Shown piece after piece: positions 1 to 9,323 of a stretch of 64,000 nt of DNA. Source of the stretch: Paenibacillus mellifer. GTDB lineage: Bacteria; Bacillota; Bacilli; Paenibacillales; Paenibacillaceae. Numbering within the stretch: position 1 is the first letter of the stretch; every line of letters begins with the position of its first letter. The stretch lies in assembly GCF_023195895.1 (NCBI RefSeq), contig NZ_JALPRK010000015.1, positions 1 through 64,000 on the forward strand, written 5' to 3'. Below the pieces are notes generated by a model. That model saw only the letters and a list, made by a program, of their open reading frames with translations. It did no database searches and was not told where the DNA came from. The translations under genes were made by a program, and so were the position numbers.

Positions 1-732
1 GCAGCGGCGGGCGGCGCAACCCCGGGCGAGGGGTTGACACCGCCCGGGAAAGACCCGGCCGCGCTGGCGGATGCGCGCGCGGGCCAAACCCCGGCGCAGC
101 CGCCGGGCAGCGCCGATGAAGCCGCTGCCGTCGCCGCTGCTCGCAACAGCAGCGTCGGCGGCACACCGGCATCGGGCACGGCTGCGCACGAGACGCTGAA
201 GGGCCTTCTCCTGCAGGTGATGGCCTCAGACGATCTGCCCGCGCCGCTCCAAGAGGCGGCGCGCCAGCTCGTCCAGCAGTTGACCGGACAGCAGCTGCTG
301 CTCAATACGGACCGGACGGCGCCGTTCGCGCAGGTCACGATGTTCCTGCCCTTTATCGGTCCGGACGGTCGACAAACCGCCGCAGTACACATCGAGTCGC
401 GGCGCGGACGCAAAGGCGAGCTGGATCCGGACAATTGCCGGCTGTGGTTCGATTTGCAGATGAAGGCGCTGGGTCAGATCATGGTGGACGTGCAGGTCGC
501 CGACAAGAAAGTACTGCTCAAAATTTACAGTGAGAAGGAAGCGACCGGCGCTTTTCTCGAATCTCGTCAAGAAGAAGTGGGCCTGGCGTTAGAGAATGCG
601 GGGTATCGGTTATTGTCGCTAAAGGCCGAACCTTTGATTCAACCAACGGGTGCGGAAGGCGCCGAGGCGGATTTCAGTCTGCCTATGTCTTATGCGCCTA
701 GCGTATACAAAGGGGTGGATTACCGCGTATGA
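1..732 (+). CDS. ylqG: YlqG-like protein with FliK-type C-terminal domain (5' partial)
   Basis: The frame is open to the left edge, so the true start lies outside the window; 243 residues are visible. The visible N-terminal part (about 90 residues) is low-complexity, rich in Ala, Gly and Pro, and encoded by very GC-rich DNA. The last 140 residues form a compact domain whose pattern (FDLQMKALGQIMVDVQV, then alternating strands and a helix ending in a GYRLLSLKAEP strand) resembles the C-terminal domain of flagellar hook-length protein FliK. It overlaps the next gene, an FlhB-tail paralogue, by an ATGA. In B. subtilis ylqG and ylqH form the same pair upstream of sucC, which supports the name. 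FliK and FlhB are partners in export switching, so this pair may be an accessory version. That role is inference. Confidence 0.7.
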   Translation, partial: AAAGGATPGEGLTPPGKDPAALADARAGQTPAQPPGSADEAAAVAAARNSSVGGTPASGTAAHETLKGLLLQVMASDDLPAPLQEAARQLVQQLTGQQLLLNTDRTAPFAQVTMFLPFIGPDGRQTAAVHIESRRGRKGELDPDNCRLWFDLQMKALGQIMVDVQVADKKVLLKIYSEKEATGAFLESRQEEVGLALENAGYRLLSLKAEPLIQPTGAEGAEADFSLPMSYAPSVYKGVDYRV

Positions 733-1034
733 AGGAGAACCCGCATGCCTCCGACCTGGCTTTCAAAAAAGCGGTCGCTCTTAAATACGATCCAGGCCAG
801 GGAGAAGCTCCGGTGGTCGTCGCCAAAGGCAAAGGACTAGTTGCGGATCAGATTTTGGACGCGGCCTTAGAACACGGGATTCCGATTCAAGAGGATGCCG
901 CCTTGGTCGAGGTGTTGTCCAAGCTGGATCTGGACCAGCAGATTCCTACCGAATTGTACGACCTGGTAGCTGAAATTCTAACCTTTATTTATAGATCCGA
1001 TAAAATGGCGGAAAGAGGGTTGTTCCTTGAGTAA
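729..1034 (+). CDS. ylqH: YlqH, FlhB C-terminal domain-like protein
   Basis: This 101-residue protein corresponds to the cytoplasmic C-terminal domain of FlhB/EscU export-switch proteins without the membrane part. The segment with AVALKYDPGQGEAPVVVAKG followed by ADQILDAALEHGIPIQEDAAL matches the region downstream of the NPTH cleavage site of FlhB. The NPTH motif itself is absent, so it cannot self-cleave in the classical way. The ATG start overlaps the stop of the FliK-like gene and its end overlaps yraN. A complete flhB lies at 29907-30998, so this is an additional stand-alone domain. Its role in export or hook switching is inferred only from homology and pairing. Confidence 0.85.
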   Translation: MKENPHASDLAFKKAVALKYDPGQGEAPVVVAKGKGLVADQILDAALEHGIPIQEDAALVEVLSKLDLDQQIPTELYDLVAEILTFIYRSDKMAERGLFLE

Positions 1035-1419
1035 CCACGGTGTAAATGGGCGAAGAACGGACGATCGGAAGGATCGCGGCCGCAAAGCGGAACAAGCCGC
1101 TTGTGAGCACCTGTTATCGCAGGGGTATACCGTAGTGGAGCGAAATTGGCGTTGCCGTACTGGGGAAATTGATATCATCGCTCGTCAAGGGATTACGCTT
1201 GTCATCGTAGAAGTACGGAGCCGCAGCCAACAGGCTGCGGCTTTTGGCACGCCGGCTGAATCAATTACGGCTCGTAAAATCAAACAGGTTCGGGATACGG
1301 CCGCCGTTTATCTTCATCGTACAGGGTTATCTGACGCCAATATTCGCTTTGACGTGGTGGCCGTCACGTTTGGGAGAGACGAGGAGCTTGCGCTGGAGCA
1401 TATTCAGGCTGCTTTCTAA
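1027..1419 (+). CDS. yraN: YraN family (UPF0102) nuclease-like protein
   Basis: This is a 130-residue member of the YraN/UPF0102 family. It has the family pattern RGRKAEQAA near residue 18, GYTVVERNWR at 33-42, GEIDIIA at 46-52 and VEVRSRS at 61-67. This spacing matches a PD-(D/E)XK nuclease fold with E22, D49 and E62 as likely metal-site residues; the usual Lys of VEVKxR is Arg here. The start is a TTG that overlaps the ylqH stop, and the first 16 residues are charged and not conserved. The cellular substrate of the family is not established; a link to recombination or natural transformation is often suggested because of genomic proximity to comM and dprA, both of which are nearby here. Confidence 0.88.
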   Translation: MSNHGVNGRRTDDRKDRGRKAEQAACEHLLSQGYTVVERNWRCRTGEIDIIARQGITLVIVEVRSRSQQAAAFGTPAESITARKIKQVRDTAAVYLHRTGLSDANIRFDVVAVTFGRDEELALEHIQAAF

Positions 1420-1446
1420 GTCCCGTTGTCTCAATAGGTCATAGAC

Positions 1447-3066
1447 TCATCCTGCAATCTCTTGCCGGCGATCCAACTGGCGATACTGGATGGCTTCCGC
1501 CACATGTTCGGCCCGGATACTCGTCTCCCCGTCCAAATCGGCGATGGTTCGGGATAACTTGATGATCCGGTCATAGGCCCGCATGCTGAGCCCCAGCGTT
1601 TCGAAGGAAACCTGCAGCAGCTTGGCGGCATCGGGGTTCAACGGGGCAAATCGGCGCAGCAGGCTGCCGTACAATTCGCTGTTCCGGCTGATTCGGCTCC
1701 CGTGATAGCGATCCTGTTGGATGCGCTCGGCCGCCATCACCTGGTCTCGCATCGCCGCAGAGCCCAGGGGCTGGGGATCCTCCTGCCAACGCTGAGGACG
1801 GGGGACTTCCACCTGCATATCGATCCGGTCCAACAACGGGCCGGATATTTTTTCGCGGTATTGGACGATACGCCAGGGGGTACAGGTGCACTGCGGCAAC
1901 GGAGGTTCTGCGCCAAGATAGCCGCACGGGCAAGGATTTAAAGACCCTGCCAGCAGAAAATGAGCCGGGAAAGTGAACGACGCCCGGGAACGACTGATCG
2001 TGACGATGCGATCCTCCAGCGGTTGGCGCAGCACCTCCAGCACACCTCTGGAGAACTCTGGTAATTCGTCAAGGAACAGGACCCCATGGTGGGCGAGGCT
2101 GACTTCGCCTGGCTTTGGAATTCCGCCTCCTCCAATGAGGCCTCCGGCGGAGATCGTATGGTGCGGCGAACGGAAGGGGCGGCTCAGGATCAGCCCTTGC
2201 CCTGAGTCGTTGAGCTTGCCGGCGGAGCTATAAATTTTCGTGACTTCCAGCGATTCTTCCGACGTCAAGGGCGGCAGGATGGAAGGAAGCCTTTGTACCA
2301 GCATCGTTTTACCTGTGCCCGGCGGTCCGATTAGCACGATATTGTGAAATCCGGCGGCAGCAATCGTCAGTGCACGTTTGATATGCCTTTGGCCCAGAAC
2401 ATCGCTGTAATCGAGCAATGGGGGCATATCGGCCGTCGAACCCTGGGCTGTAGGTTTCTGCTCGAGGTGGTTTAATGTTTCAAGGACGAGCGGAGCTTGC
2501 CCCTCCTGCCCTTGGGTAGAACGCAGAGGGGGAAGAACGTTTGCTGTCTGGTGGATATCATCGGTTGCGGGAGGAGCCAGCTCGGAAAGATGGCCAAGGC
2601 TATAGACACGGATGCCTCCTAGCAGCAGGGCTTCTCCGGCATTATCCTGCGGGAGCAGAACTGCGCTAAAGCCGTCGCGCCGCGCCCGATCAACCATGGA
2701 CAAGACACCGGGAACTGGCCGCAACGTCCCGTCGAGCGACAGCTCGCCGATGATGAGCAGTCGTTCCTCTGGCGGTAGTCTCACCTGATCACTTGCTGCC
2801 AGTAACGCAAGGGCAATGGCCAAATCGAAAGCGGAGCCCTCCTTGCGGAGATCGGCAGGCGCCAAATTGATCGTGACACGTTGTAGCGGAAAGCGATACC
2901 CGCAATTTTTGATCGCCGCCCGGACCCGGTCGACCGCTTCGCGGACCGCAGAGTCCGGCAAACCCACGATGCTAGTCTGAGGGATCCCACTGGATAAGTC
3001 GACTTCAACCTCGATCATGACGCCATCGATACCGTATAAGCAAGCGCTGTACAATTTTCCGTACAT
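1447..3066 (-). CDS. comM: YifB/ComM family AAA+ ATPase (Mg-chelatase-like)
   Basis: This 539-residue protein has the N-terminal Lon-like fold of the family (residues about 1-170), an AAA+ module with Walker A GPPGTGKT near residue 246, a Cys-rich segment (NPCPCGYLG) after it, and a C-terminal helical lid. ComM in Gram-negative bacteria is a hexameric helicase that promotes branch migration during natural transformation; the role in Bacillota is less studied. I place the start at the ATG at 3066, preceded by AAGAGG at suitable distance; an upstream in-frame GTG at 3078 lies inside that ribosome binding site. The gene converges on yraN with a 27-bp gap and has its own consensus promoter. dprA lies 2.8 kb away. 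Confidence 0.9.
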   Translation of the reverse strand: MYGKLYSACLYGIDGVMIEVEVDLSSGIPQTSIVGLPDSAVREAVDRVRAAIKNCGYRFPLQRVTINLAPADLRKEGSAFDLAIALALLAASDQVRLPPEERLLIIGELSLDGTLRPVPGVLSMVDRARRDGFSAVLLPQDNAGEALLLGGIRVYSLGHLSELAPPATDDIHQTANVLPPLRSTQGQEGQAPLVLETLNHLEQKPTAQGSTADMPPLLDYSDVLGQRHIKRALTIAAAGFHNIVLIGPPGTGKTMLVQRLPSILPPLTSEESLEVTKIYSSAGKLNDSGQGLILSRPFRSPHHTISAGGLIGGGGIPKPGEVSLAHHGVLFLDELPEFSRGVLEVLRQPLEDRIVTISRSRASFTFPAHFLLAGSLNPCPCGYLGAEPPLPQCTCTPWRIVQYREKISGPLLDRIDMQVEVPRPQRWQEDPQPLGSAAMRDQVMAAERIQQDRYHGSRISRNSELYGSLLRRFAPLNPDAAKLLQVSFETLGLSMRAYDRIIKLSRTIADLDGETSIRAEHVAEAIQYRQLDRRQEIAG

Positions 3067-3168
3067 ACCAAAAAACACCTCTTCCCATGTCGGTTTGGAT
3101 CCTTGCTAAAGCAAGATCGGTTTGGAAAAAGGTGCTTCCTTATTCTCCCTGATAATGAAGTTACACGT

Positions 3169-3197
3169 ATTCTAGGACGAAGTGCAACGATTGTCAA
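3169..3197 (-). promoter_or_regulatory. SigA-type promoter of comM
   Basis: On the minus strand TTGACA is followed after 17 bp by TAGAAT, which is close to the vegetative consensus. The predicted transcript starts near 3162 and has a leader of about 95 nt containing a short hairpin (CTTGC and GCAAG arms at 3102-3115) flanked by two copies of TCGGTTTGGA. The promoter points only toward comM. Confidence 0.75.
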
Positions 3198-3324
3198 GTT
3201 TTCCGAAACCAAAGGGAATTCAGTAGAGGTAGCTTCTTTAACTCTATTAACTGACGGTGGGAGATATGGCAAGCGTGTATCTCACAAACTACGCATTCAT
3301 CAGAATTGCCGGATTTTATCGAAA

Positions 3325-3489
3325 TTCATCTCATGACGAGATACGTGAGTGAGAAATGAAATGTCTTCCTCGATGAATCCGGTTGAATGATGTCCTTTTA
3401 TTCCAACTCTTTGAAGCTTTGAAAGCGGTTAACGAAAAATCGACCTTTCTACCTCTCGGCGTCACTTATTCATCTCAAAGTGAGATGAA
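3325..3489 (+). promoter_or_regulatory. Repeated TTCATCTCA half-sites and inverted repeat upstream of sucC
   Basis: TTCATCTCA occurs at 3325-3333 and again at 3469-3477. The second copy is followed after AAG by its exact reverse complement TGAGATGAA (3481-3489), giving a perfect 9-bp inverted repeat about 65 bp upstream of the probable sucC -10 box. Related GAGATA and TATCTC arms occur at about 3260-3290. Such an arrangement suggests a dimeric regulator with several operators. No regulator is identified. The rest of the 3079-3636 gap holds only this, the comM promoter, a cre-like site and the sucC promoter; I see no convincing gene. Confidence 0.45.
3420..3433 (+). promoter_or_regulatory. Candidate CcpA (cre) site upstream of sucC
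   Basis: TGAAAGCGGTTAAC matches the Bacillus cre consensus TGWNANCGNTNWCA at 12 of 14 positions, with the central CG and flanking A/T preserved. It lies about 120 bp upstream of the probable sucC promoter. Carbon catabolite control of TCA-cycle genes is usual in Bacillota, so the position makes sense. A second, weaker match overlaps AAGCGTTTC near 3535. This is sequence similarity only. Confidence 0.4.
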
Positions 3490-3549
3490 AACGATATAAA
3501 AAAGTTGTGTATAAATCATGAACTTTTTAAGGTAAGCGTTTCAAAATAG

Positions 3550-3558
3550 TGGTACAAT
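3550..3558 (+). promoter_or_regulatory. Extended -10 promoter candidate for sucCD
   Basis: TGG followed directly by TACAAT forms a TGn-extended -10 element. No good -35 hexamer is present 16-18 bp upstream, which is tolerated by extended -10 promoters. The start of transcription would be near 3565, giving a leader of about 70 nt to sucC. Confidence 0.5.
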
Positions 3559-3636
3559 ATTCTGGGTTTCAGCTGATGTTTTTGAGAAGGGGGACCACCC
3601 TCTAAATACCGCCTGTTGATAGGAGGATTTTTACGC

Positions 3637-4797
3637 ATGAATATCCATGAATATCAAGGAAAAGAAGTCCTGAAGCAGTACGGCGTGGCCGTTCCTGAAG
3701 GACGTGTGGCGTTTACGGTCGAGGAAGCTGTGGAAGCGGCGGTAGCGCTGGAGACCCCGGTTGTCGTGGTCAAGGCGCAAATCCATGCCGGAGGCCGCGG
3801 TAAAGCCGGCGGCGTCAAAGTGGCGAAGAATTTGGATGAGGTCAGATCCTATGCCCAGGAAATCCTCGGCAAGGTATTGGTCACCCATCAGACGGGGCCA
3901 GAGGGCAAAGAAGTAAAGCGCCTCTTGATTGAGCAAGGCTGCGATATTAAGAAGGAGTACTACGTCGGTGTCGTTGTGGACCGAGGAACGGGCCAGGTGA
4001 CGATGATGGCGTCCGAGGAAGGCGGCACGGAAATCGAAGAGGTTGCGGCGGCGACGCCGGAGAAAATTTTCAAAGAGGCGATCGATCCGGCCATCGGCTT
4101 GACGCCGTTCCAGGCGCGCCGGTTGGCATACGCTATTAACATTCCAAATGAATTGGTTGGCAAAGCCTCGCAGTTTATGTTGGCTTTATATGAAGCATTT
4201 GTGGACAAAGATTGCTCCATCGCGGAGATCAATCCGCTGGTTGTCACGGGTGACGGAAATGTGATGGCACTCGACGCGAAGCTCAATTTCGATTCCAACG
4301 CACTGTTCCGCCATAAGGATATTTTGGCATTGCGCGACTTGGAGGAAGAAGATGAGAAGGAGATTGAAGCCTCGAAGTTTGATCTCAGCTACATCGCACT
4401 GGATGGCAACATCGGCTGTATGGTCAATGGGGCGGGTCTCGCGATGGCAACAATGGACATCATCAAATATTACGGCGGTGACCCGGCTAACTTCCTGGAC
4501 GTTGGGGGCGGCGCTACAGCTGAGAAGGTTACGGAAGCGTTCAAAATCATTTTGTCGGACGCCAAGGTGAAGGGCATTTTTGTCAACATTTTCGGCGGTA
4601 TCATGAAATGTGACGTCATTGCTTCGGGTATCGTGGAAGCGGCGAAGCAGGTTGGTTTGGATCGCCCGCTCGTCGTGCGCCTGGAGGGAACGAACGTTGA
4701 TTTGGGCAAACAGATTTTGGCCGAATCGGGACTTGCGATCGTCTCTGCGGACTCGATGGCGGATGGCGCACAGAAAATCGTAGCGCTCGTATCCTAA
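3637..4797 (+). CDS. sucC: Succinyl-CoA synthetase (ADP-forming) beta subunit
   Basis: This 386-residue protein has the standard length of the family. The N-terminal ATP-grasp domain starts [16 protein letters not shown] and carries the glycine-rich loop with [11 protein letters not shown] near residue 53; the C-terminal CoA-ligase part has the [13 protein letters not shown] stretch. Together with SucD it converts succinyl-CoA to succinate with substrate-level formation of ATP in the TCA cycle, in the cytoplasm. I chose the ATG at 3637 because AGGAGG lies 11 bp before it; a longer frame from 3616 would start inside that ribosome binding site. sucD follows after 49 bp. Confidence 0.97.
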   Translation: MNIHEYQGKEVLKQYGVAVPEGRVAFTVEEAVEAAVALETPVVVVKAQIHAGGRGKAGGVKVAKNLDEVRSYAQEILGKVLVTHQTGPEGKEVKRLLIEQGCDIKKEYYVGVVVDRGTGQVTMMASEEGGTEIEEVAAATPEKIFKEAIDPAIGLTPFQARRLAYAINIPNELVGKASQFMLALYEAFVDKDCSIAEINPLVVTGDGNVMALDAKLNFDSNALFRHKDILALRDLEEEDEKEIEASKFDLSYIALDGNIGCMVNGAGLAMATMDIIKYYGGDPANFLDVGGGATAEKVTEAFKIILSDAKVKGIFVNIFGGIMKCDVIASGIVEAAKQVGLDRPLVVRLEGTNVDLGKQILAESGLAIVSADSMADGAQKIVALVS

Positions 4798-4846
4798 CAG
4801 TCGTATTTAGAACGCAATCACCTATCCATAAGGGGAGGCTCGAAAT

Positions 4847-5776
4847 ATGAGTATTTTGGTCGATAAGAATACGAAGGTCATCACCCAGGGGATCACCGGG
4901 AAAACCGCGTTGTTCCACGCCAAAGGGGCGCTCGACTACGGCACGCAAATGGTCGGGGGAACGTCGCCGGGCAAGGGTGGTACGAAGGTGGACATCACCT
5001 TAGAGAGCGGCGAAACCGTCAGCCTGCCGGTATTCAACACGGTTGGCGAAGCTAAGGAAGCGACTGGCGCAACCGCCAGCGTCATTTATGTACCGCCGGC
5101 TTTTGCCGCGGATTCGATCCTGGAAGCCGTGGAAGCGGAATTGGATTTGGTTATTTGTATTACGGAAGGCATTCCGGTTCTTGATATGGTGAAAGTTAAA
5201 CGTTATATGGAAGGAAAAAAGACGGTCCTGATCGGTCCGAACTGTCCGGGTGTGATCACGCCTGGCGAATGTAAGATCGGTATTATGCCGGGATATATCC
5301 ATTTACCGGGCCATGTCGGCGTCGTATCGCGCAGCGGCACGTTGACGTACGAAGCGGTGCATCAGTTAACGACGCGTGGCATCGGTCAATCATCGGCGGT
5401 TGGCATCGGCGGGGATCCGGTGAAGGGTTCGGAGTTCATAGATATTTTGCGCCGTTTTAATGATGACGACGACACGCATGCTGTCATCATGATCGGGGAA
5501 ATTGGCGGTACGGCCGAAGAAGAAGCCGCAGAATGGATCCAGAAGAACATGACGAAACCTGTCGTTGGATTTATCGGCGGCGTGACTGCGCCTCCGGGCA
5601 AACGGATGGGTCATGCCGGCGCGATTATTTCCGGGGGGAAAGGTACGGCGAAGGAAAAAATCGCCAAGCTGGAGTCCTGCGGTATTAAAGTGGCGCCAAC
5701 CCCGTCCGAAATGGGCGCAACGCTTGTGAGTGTCCTGGAGGAGCGCGGCATTCTGAATTTGTGCACGACACATTGA
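4847..5776 (+). CDS. sucD: Succinyl-CoA synthetase (ADP-forming) alpha subunit
   Basis: This 309-residue subunit carries the CoA-binding Rossmann domain at the N-terminus ([12 protein letters not shown] near residue 18) and the ligase domain with the phosphorylated histidine in [14 protein letters not shown] (His about 256). It forms the succinyl-CoA synthetase complex with SucC. The ATG is preceded by AAGGGGAGG. It is a few residues longer than usual at the C-terminus (CTTH end). A strong terminator starts 30 bp after the stop, so sucCD is a two-gene unit. Confidence 0.97.
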   Translation: MSILVDKNTKVITQGITGKTALFHAKGALDYGTQMVGGTSPGKGGTKVDITLESGETVSLPVFNTVGEAKEATGATASVIYVPPAFAADSILEAVEAELDLVICITEGIPVLDMVKVKRYMEGKKTVLIGPNCPGVITPGECKIGIMPGYIHLPGHVGVVSRSGTLTYEAVHQLTTRGIGQSSAVGIGGDPVKGSEFIDILRRFNDDDDTHAVIMIGEIGGTAEEEAAEWIQKNMTKPVVGFIGGVTAPPGKRMGHAGAIISGGKGTAKEKIAKLESCGIKVAPTPSEMGATLVSVLEERGILNLCTTH

Positions 5777-5784
5777 TCTTTATT

Positions 5785-5793
5785 TGATATAAT
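5785..5793 (+). promoter_or_regulatory. Extended -10 motif between sucD and its terminator
   Basis: TGA followed by a perfect TATAAT lies just after the sucD stop; the sequence 17 bp upstream (ACGACA) is a weak -35. Transcription would begin near 5800 and at once meet the terminator at 5807-5852. It may be a dprA promoter with a leader attenuator, the source of a roughly 50-nt RNA, or chance. Confidence 0.35.
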
Positions 5794-5806
5794 CATTCGC
5801 AAAGGT

Positions 5807-5852
5807 AAGCAACCTTCTTAAGCCGAAAGCGGCTGGGAAGGTTGCTTTTTTT
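5807..5852 (+). terminator. Rho-independent terminator after sucD
   Basis: Arms AAGCAACCTTC and GAAGGTTGCTT pair, with an inner AGCCG/CGGCT helix, followed by seven T residues. It lies between sucD and the dprA ribosome binding site. Confidence 0.92.
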
Positions 5853-5874
5853 ATTTCCAAGGAGGGATCAGGGA

Positions 5875-6966
5875 GTGGAGAAGAAGTGGGTATTGGTGGG
5901 GTTGCATGAATGCCCCGGGGTGGGGCATAAAACGCTGCAGCAAATTGTTGAATACAATGAGGATTGGGAGCATGCCCTAGAATTCACAGCTGCAGATTGG
6001 ATGGAGCGAGGGCTGGACTCGGAGCTGGCGCTGCGTATGGCCGCACAGCTCACCGCCGAATGGATTGATGACAGACTGGAATTGCTCCATAGCAAGGGAA
6101 TCCGGGTAATGACCCGATTGGATCCGGAGTATCCTATTCTAATGAAGGAGACCGCTCGGCCGCCATGGGTTTTGTATACCCTTGGAGATACACGATTGCT
6201 TCACAGCCTCTCCGTTGCGATGGTTGGTACGCGGCTGCCAACCGCCTATGGGCGGAAGGTAGCTACAGATTTGGCAGGAGAGCTTGCCTCTCGTGGAATC
6301 ACCATCGTTAGCGGGATGGCCCGAGGGATCGACGGGGTATGCCACGAAGCGGCTTTGCTGGCGGGAGGGCCTACCTTGGCCGTGTTAGGCACCGCCATCG
6401 ACGTCGCTTATCCTCCGGAGCATCTTTCGCTGTATCGCCGGATCGTCGAGCAGGGGCTCATCGTTTCAGAATATCCGATTGGCACGCCGGGCCATCCCGG
6501 GATGTTCCCGCAGCGGAACCGGATCATCGCAGGGATCAGCCGCGGCACCGTGGTTGTAGAAGCCGATGCTCGCAGCGGTTCGCTGATTACGGCGGATAGG
6601 GCGCTGGATGCCAATCGAGACTTGTTTGCCGTCCCTGGTCCGGTTACCTCGCCGAAAAGCCGGGGGACGTTGTCGCTGCTCAAGCAGGGGGCAGCCAAAA
6701 TCGTCACCGAAGCCAAGGATATTTGGGAGGAGTATGAGGCCATTTTACCTGTTATTAATGTATCCAAAAAGGAAGCGGTAACAGGAAACAAGTTGACAGA
6801 TGAGGAGCGACGCATATACCATATGTTGGAGCAGGGCATCACGAGTTTTGATGATTTGCTCTTGCAGACCGGGTGGGATTTTGGACTTTTACATTCAGTT
6901 CTGTTATCTTTAATCATGAAAAAAACGGCGGTTCAACTCCCCGGCTCCGTGTACCAGTTAATATAG
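5875..6966 (+). CDS. dprA: DNA-processing protein DprA (Smf)
   Basis: This 363-residue protein loads RecA on incoming single-stranded DNA during natural transformation. The DprA Rossmann-like core is clear: VGTRLPTAYGRK near 115, SGMARGIDGVCHEAAL, then FPQRNRIIAG and VVVEADARSGSLITA, all family signatures. A winged-helix-like C-terminal domain (about residues 300-363) follows. I chose GTG at 5875, which has AAGGAGGG eight bases upstream; a frame from 5842 would start inside the preceding terminator. No promoter is obvious other than the -10 motif before that terminator. topA follows after 181 bp that contain a small repeat element. Confidence 0.94.
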   Translation: MEKKWVLVGLHECPGVGHKTLQQIVEYNEDWEHALEFTAADWMERGLDSELALRMAAQLTAEWIDDRLELLHSKGIRVMTRLDPEYPILMKETARPPWVLYTLGDTRLLHSLSVAMVGTRLPTAYGRKVATDLAGELASRGITIVSGMARGIDGVCHEAALLAGGPTLAVLGTAIDVAYPPEHLSLYRRIVEQGLIVSEYPIGTPGHPGMFPQRNRIIAGISRGTVVVEADARSGSLITADRALDANRDLFAVPGPVTSPKSRGTLSLLKQGAAKIVTEAKDIWEEYEAILPVINVSKKEAVTGNKLTDEERRIYHMLEQGITSFDDLLLQTGWDFGLLHSVLLSLIMKKTAVQLPGSVYQLI

Positions 6967-7013
6967 TCCATTCCTAACCAAGAGTGGCCCGAATATATGA
7001 CTATATGATAGGT

Positions 7014-7095
7014 AGTTCACAAAGCCATCTTTTGATCACGAAGTAATATCGTTTCAACCAACCTTCTCGGTGATGAAAAGCTGACTTTTTGAACT
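7014..7095. repeat. Short (82-bp) member of a terminal-inverted-repeat element family
   Basis: It starts AGTTCACAAAG and ends CTTTTTGAACT, imperfect terminal inverted repeats. Its left 30 bp match the left end of the 170-bp element at 59438 at about 27 positions, and its right end carries the same CCTTCTCGGTG and CTGACTTTTTGA segments. The middle about 90 bp of the long form are missing, so this is an internally deleted copy. It lies between dprA and topA and codes for nothing. Confidence 0.8.
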
Positions 7096-7147
7096 CAATT
7101 TTATTTTTTAAATGAAGTTTCGTATTGTTTGAGAGGAGGACGAACCT

Positions 7148-9250
7148 GTGGCGGATTCACTCGTCATCGTGGAATCGCCTGCCAAGGCGAAAACGATTGG
7201 CAAATACTTAGGTAGCAAATACATCGTGAAAGCCTCAATGGGTCATGTTCGCGATTTGCCCAAGAGCCAAATTGGGGTTGAAGTAGAGAACGACTTCAGT
7301 CCGAAGTATATTACGATCCGTGGGAAGGGTTCCGTATTAAAAGAATTAAAGGATGCCAGCAAAAAAGTAAAAAAAATCTATCTGGCGGCTGACCCCGATC
7401 GCGAAGGCGAAGCGATTGCCTGGCATCTGGCCCACGTTCTGGACGTGGATCAAACGGAAACATGCCGCGTCGTATTTAATGAAATTACGAAGCAAGCGGT
7501 GAAAGATGCGTTCAAGACCCCACGTCAGATCAACATGGATCTTGTGAACGCGCAGCAAGCCAGACGGATTCTGGATCGGTTGGTTGGTTACAAGGTCAGC
7601 CCGCTGCTTTGGAAGAAGATCAAAAAAGGGATGTCGTTTGGCCGCGTACAATCGGTTGCGTTGAAAATCATCTTGGATCGGGAGAACGAAATTTCCGAAT
7701 TTGTTCCGGAAGAGTACTGGAGCATTACAGCGAAGCTGAAAACCGGAGATTCTGCGTTCGAAGCGAAGTTTCACCAGTTCCAAGGCCAAAAGCTGGAGCT
7801 GCAAAGCGAACAGCAGGTTCAGGAAATCCTGAAATCGATGGAGAAAGCGAAGTTTAGCGTGGCCGAAGTGAAGGAGAAAGAACGCCTCCGCCATCCGGCT
7901 GCGCCGTTTACGACTAGCTCCCTGCAACAGGAGGCTGCCCGTAAGTTAAATTTCCGCGCAGCGAAGACGATGTCCGTCGCTCAGCAGCTCTATGAGGGGG
8001 TTGACCTCGGCAAAGAGGGAACCGTTGGTCTGATTACCTATATGCGTACGGACTCAACGCGAATTGCCGCCTCGGCTCAAGAGGAAGCGAAGGAATATAT
8101 CCTGGGTAAATTCGGTGAGGCCTTTGCACCTGAAACGCCGCGTCAGTATTCCAAAAAAGCGGCCAGCGCACAGGATGCTCACGAAGCGATTCGTCCTACA
8201 TCAGCGATGCGCGACCCGGAATCCGTTAAGGAATTTACCAGCCGGGACCAATACCGGTTGTATAAATTAATTTGGGATCGATTTATGGCCAGCCAGATGA
8301 CATCTGCTGTGCTGGACACGTTGTCGGTCGATATTGCTGTAGGTGAAGCGACCTTCCGCGCGGTAGGTTCGAAGATTCGTTTCCCTGGTTTCATGAAGGT
8401 GTACGTGGAAGGCAACGACGATGGGAACGCCAATGAGGATGATAAGTTCTTGCCGCCGCTGCAAAAAGGGGAAGTGTTGGTTAAAGAATCAATTGAACCG
8501 AAACAGCATTTCACCCAACCACCGCCGCGTTACACCGAGGCACGTTTGGTCAAAACGCTGGAGGAGCTGGGGATCGGACGCCCAAGTACGTATGCGCCTA
8601 CCCTGGAGACGATTCAAAAACGCGGCTACGTGGCCATCGAAGAGAAGAAATTCATGCCTACTGAGCTAGGCGAGCTCCTTATTGAGCAGACCGAACAGTT
8701 CTTCCCGGAGATCCTTGACGTTGAGTTTACCGCTCATATGGAGGAGGACCTTGACCATGTCGAGGAGGGCTCCGAGGATTGGGTGCGGGTGCTTGGCGAA
8801 TTTTATGAATCGTTCGAGAAGCGGCTTCGCGTTGCTGAAGAAGAAATGAAGGAAGTCGAAATCGAAGACGAAGTTTCTGATGAAATTTGCGAAAAATGCG
8901 GGAAACCGATGGTGTATAAATTGGGACGCTTCGGGAAATTCCTGGCCTGCTCCGGATTTCCAGATTGCCGTAATACCAAACCGATCGTCAAGGATATCGG
9001 CGTCACCTGCCCGAAATGTAAAGAGGGCCATGTCGTAGAACGCCGGAGCAAAAAGGGACGTGTCTTCTATGGCTGCGACCGTTATCCGGAGTGCGATTTC
9101 GTTTCGTGGGATAAACCATCGCCGAAGCCTTGTCCGAAGTGTGGTTCCCTGCTTGTGGAGAAACGGAACAAGCAAGGCGGCAAACTGCAATGTACGGCTT
9201 GCGACTTCGTGGAAGCGATCGAGGACAACGATGACGGTACGGATGATTAA
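7148..9250 (+). CDS. topA: DNA topoisomerase I
   Basis: This 700-residue type IA topoisomerase relaxes negative supercoils through a transient 5'-phosphotyrosine. The Toprim domain is at the N-terminus ([12 protein letters not shown], then [13 protein letters not shown] near residue 82). The catalytic tyrosine is Tyr288 in [12 protein letters not shown]. The C-terminus holds three zinc-ribbon repeats, each with four cysteines (about residues 585-615, 635-665 and 675-690). The start is a GTG with GAGAGGAGG upstream. The length is usual for Bacillota. trmFO follows after 73 bp, as in B. subtilis. Confidence 0.97.
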   Translation: MADSLVIVESPAKAKTIGKYLGSKYIVKASMGHVRDLPKSQIGVEVENDFSPKYITIRGKGSVLKELKDASKKVKKIYLAADPDREGEAIAWHLAHVLDVDQTETCRVVFNEITKQAVKDAFKTPRQINMDLVNAQQARRILDRLVGYKVSPLLWKKIKKGMSFGRVQSVALKIILDRENEISEFVPEEYWSITAKLKTGDSAFEAKFHQFQGQKLELQSEQQVQEILKSMEKAKFSVAEVKEKERLRHPAAPFTTSSLQQEAARKLNFRAAKTMSVAQQLYEGVDLGKEGTVGLITYMRTDSTRIAASAQEEAKEYILGKFGEAFAPETPRQYSKKAASAQDAHEAIRPTSAMRDPESVKEFTSRDQYRLYKLIWDRFMASQMTSAVLDTLSVDIAVGEATFRAVGSKIRFPGFMKVYVEGNDDGNANEDDKFLPPLQKGEVLVKESIEPKQHFTQPPPRYTEARLVKTLEELGIGRPSTYAPTLETIQKRGYVAIEEKKFMPTELGELLIEQTEQFFPEILDVEFTAHMEEDLDHVEEGSEDWVRVLGEFYESFEKRLRVAEEEMKEVEIEDEVSDEICEKCGKPMVYKLGRFGKFLACSGFPDCRNTKPIVKDIGVTCPKCKEGHVVERRSKKGRVFYGCDRYPECDFVSWDKPSPKPCPKCGSLLVEKRNKQGGKLQCTACDFVEAIEDNDDGTDD

Positions 9251-9323
9251 GAGATAAGTCTTGTAAGGATTTGCGGATATCGACAACTTAGAAACTCAGC
9301 AAGGATTTTGGGGGGATTAGAGA

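Noticed and set aside
3103-3336. 77-codon plus-strand frame in the comM-sucC gap
   Set aside because: No ribosome binding site, and it overlaps the comM promoter; composition is not protein-like.
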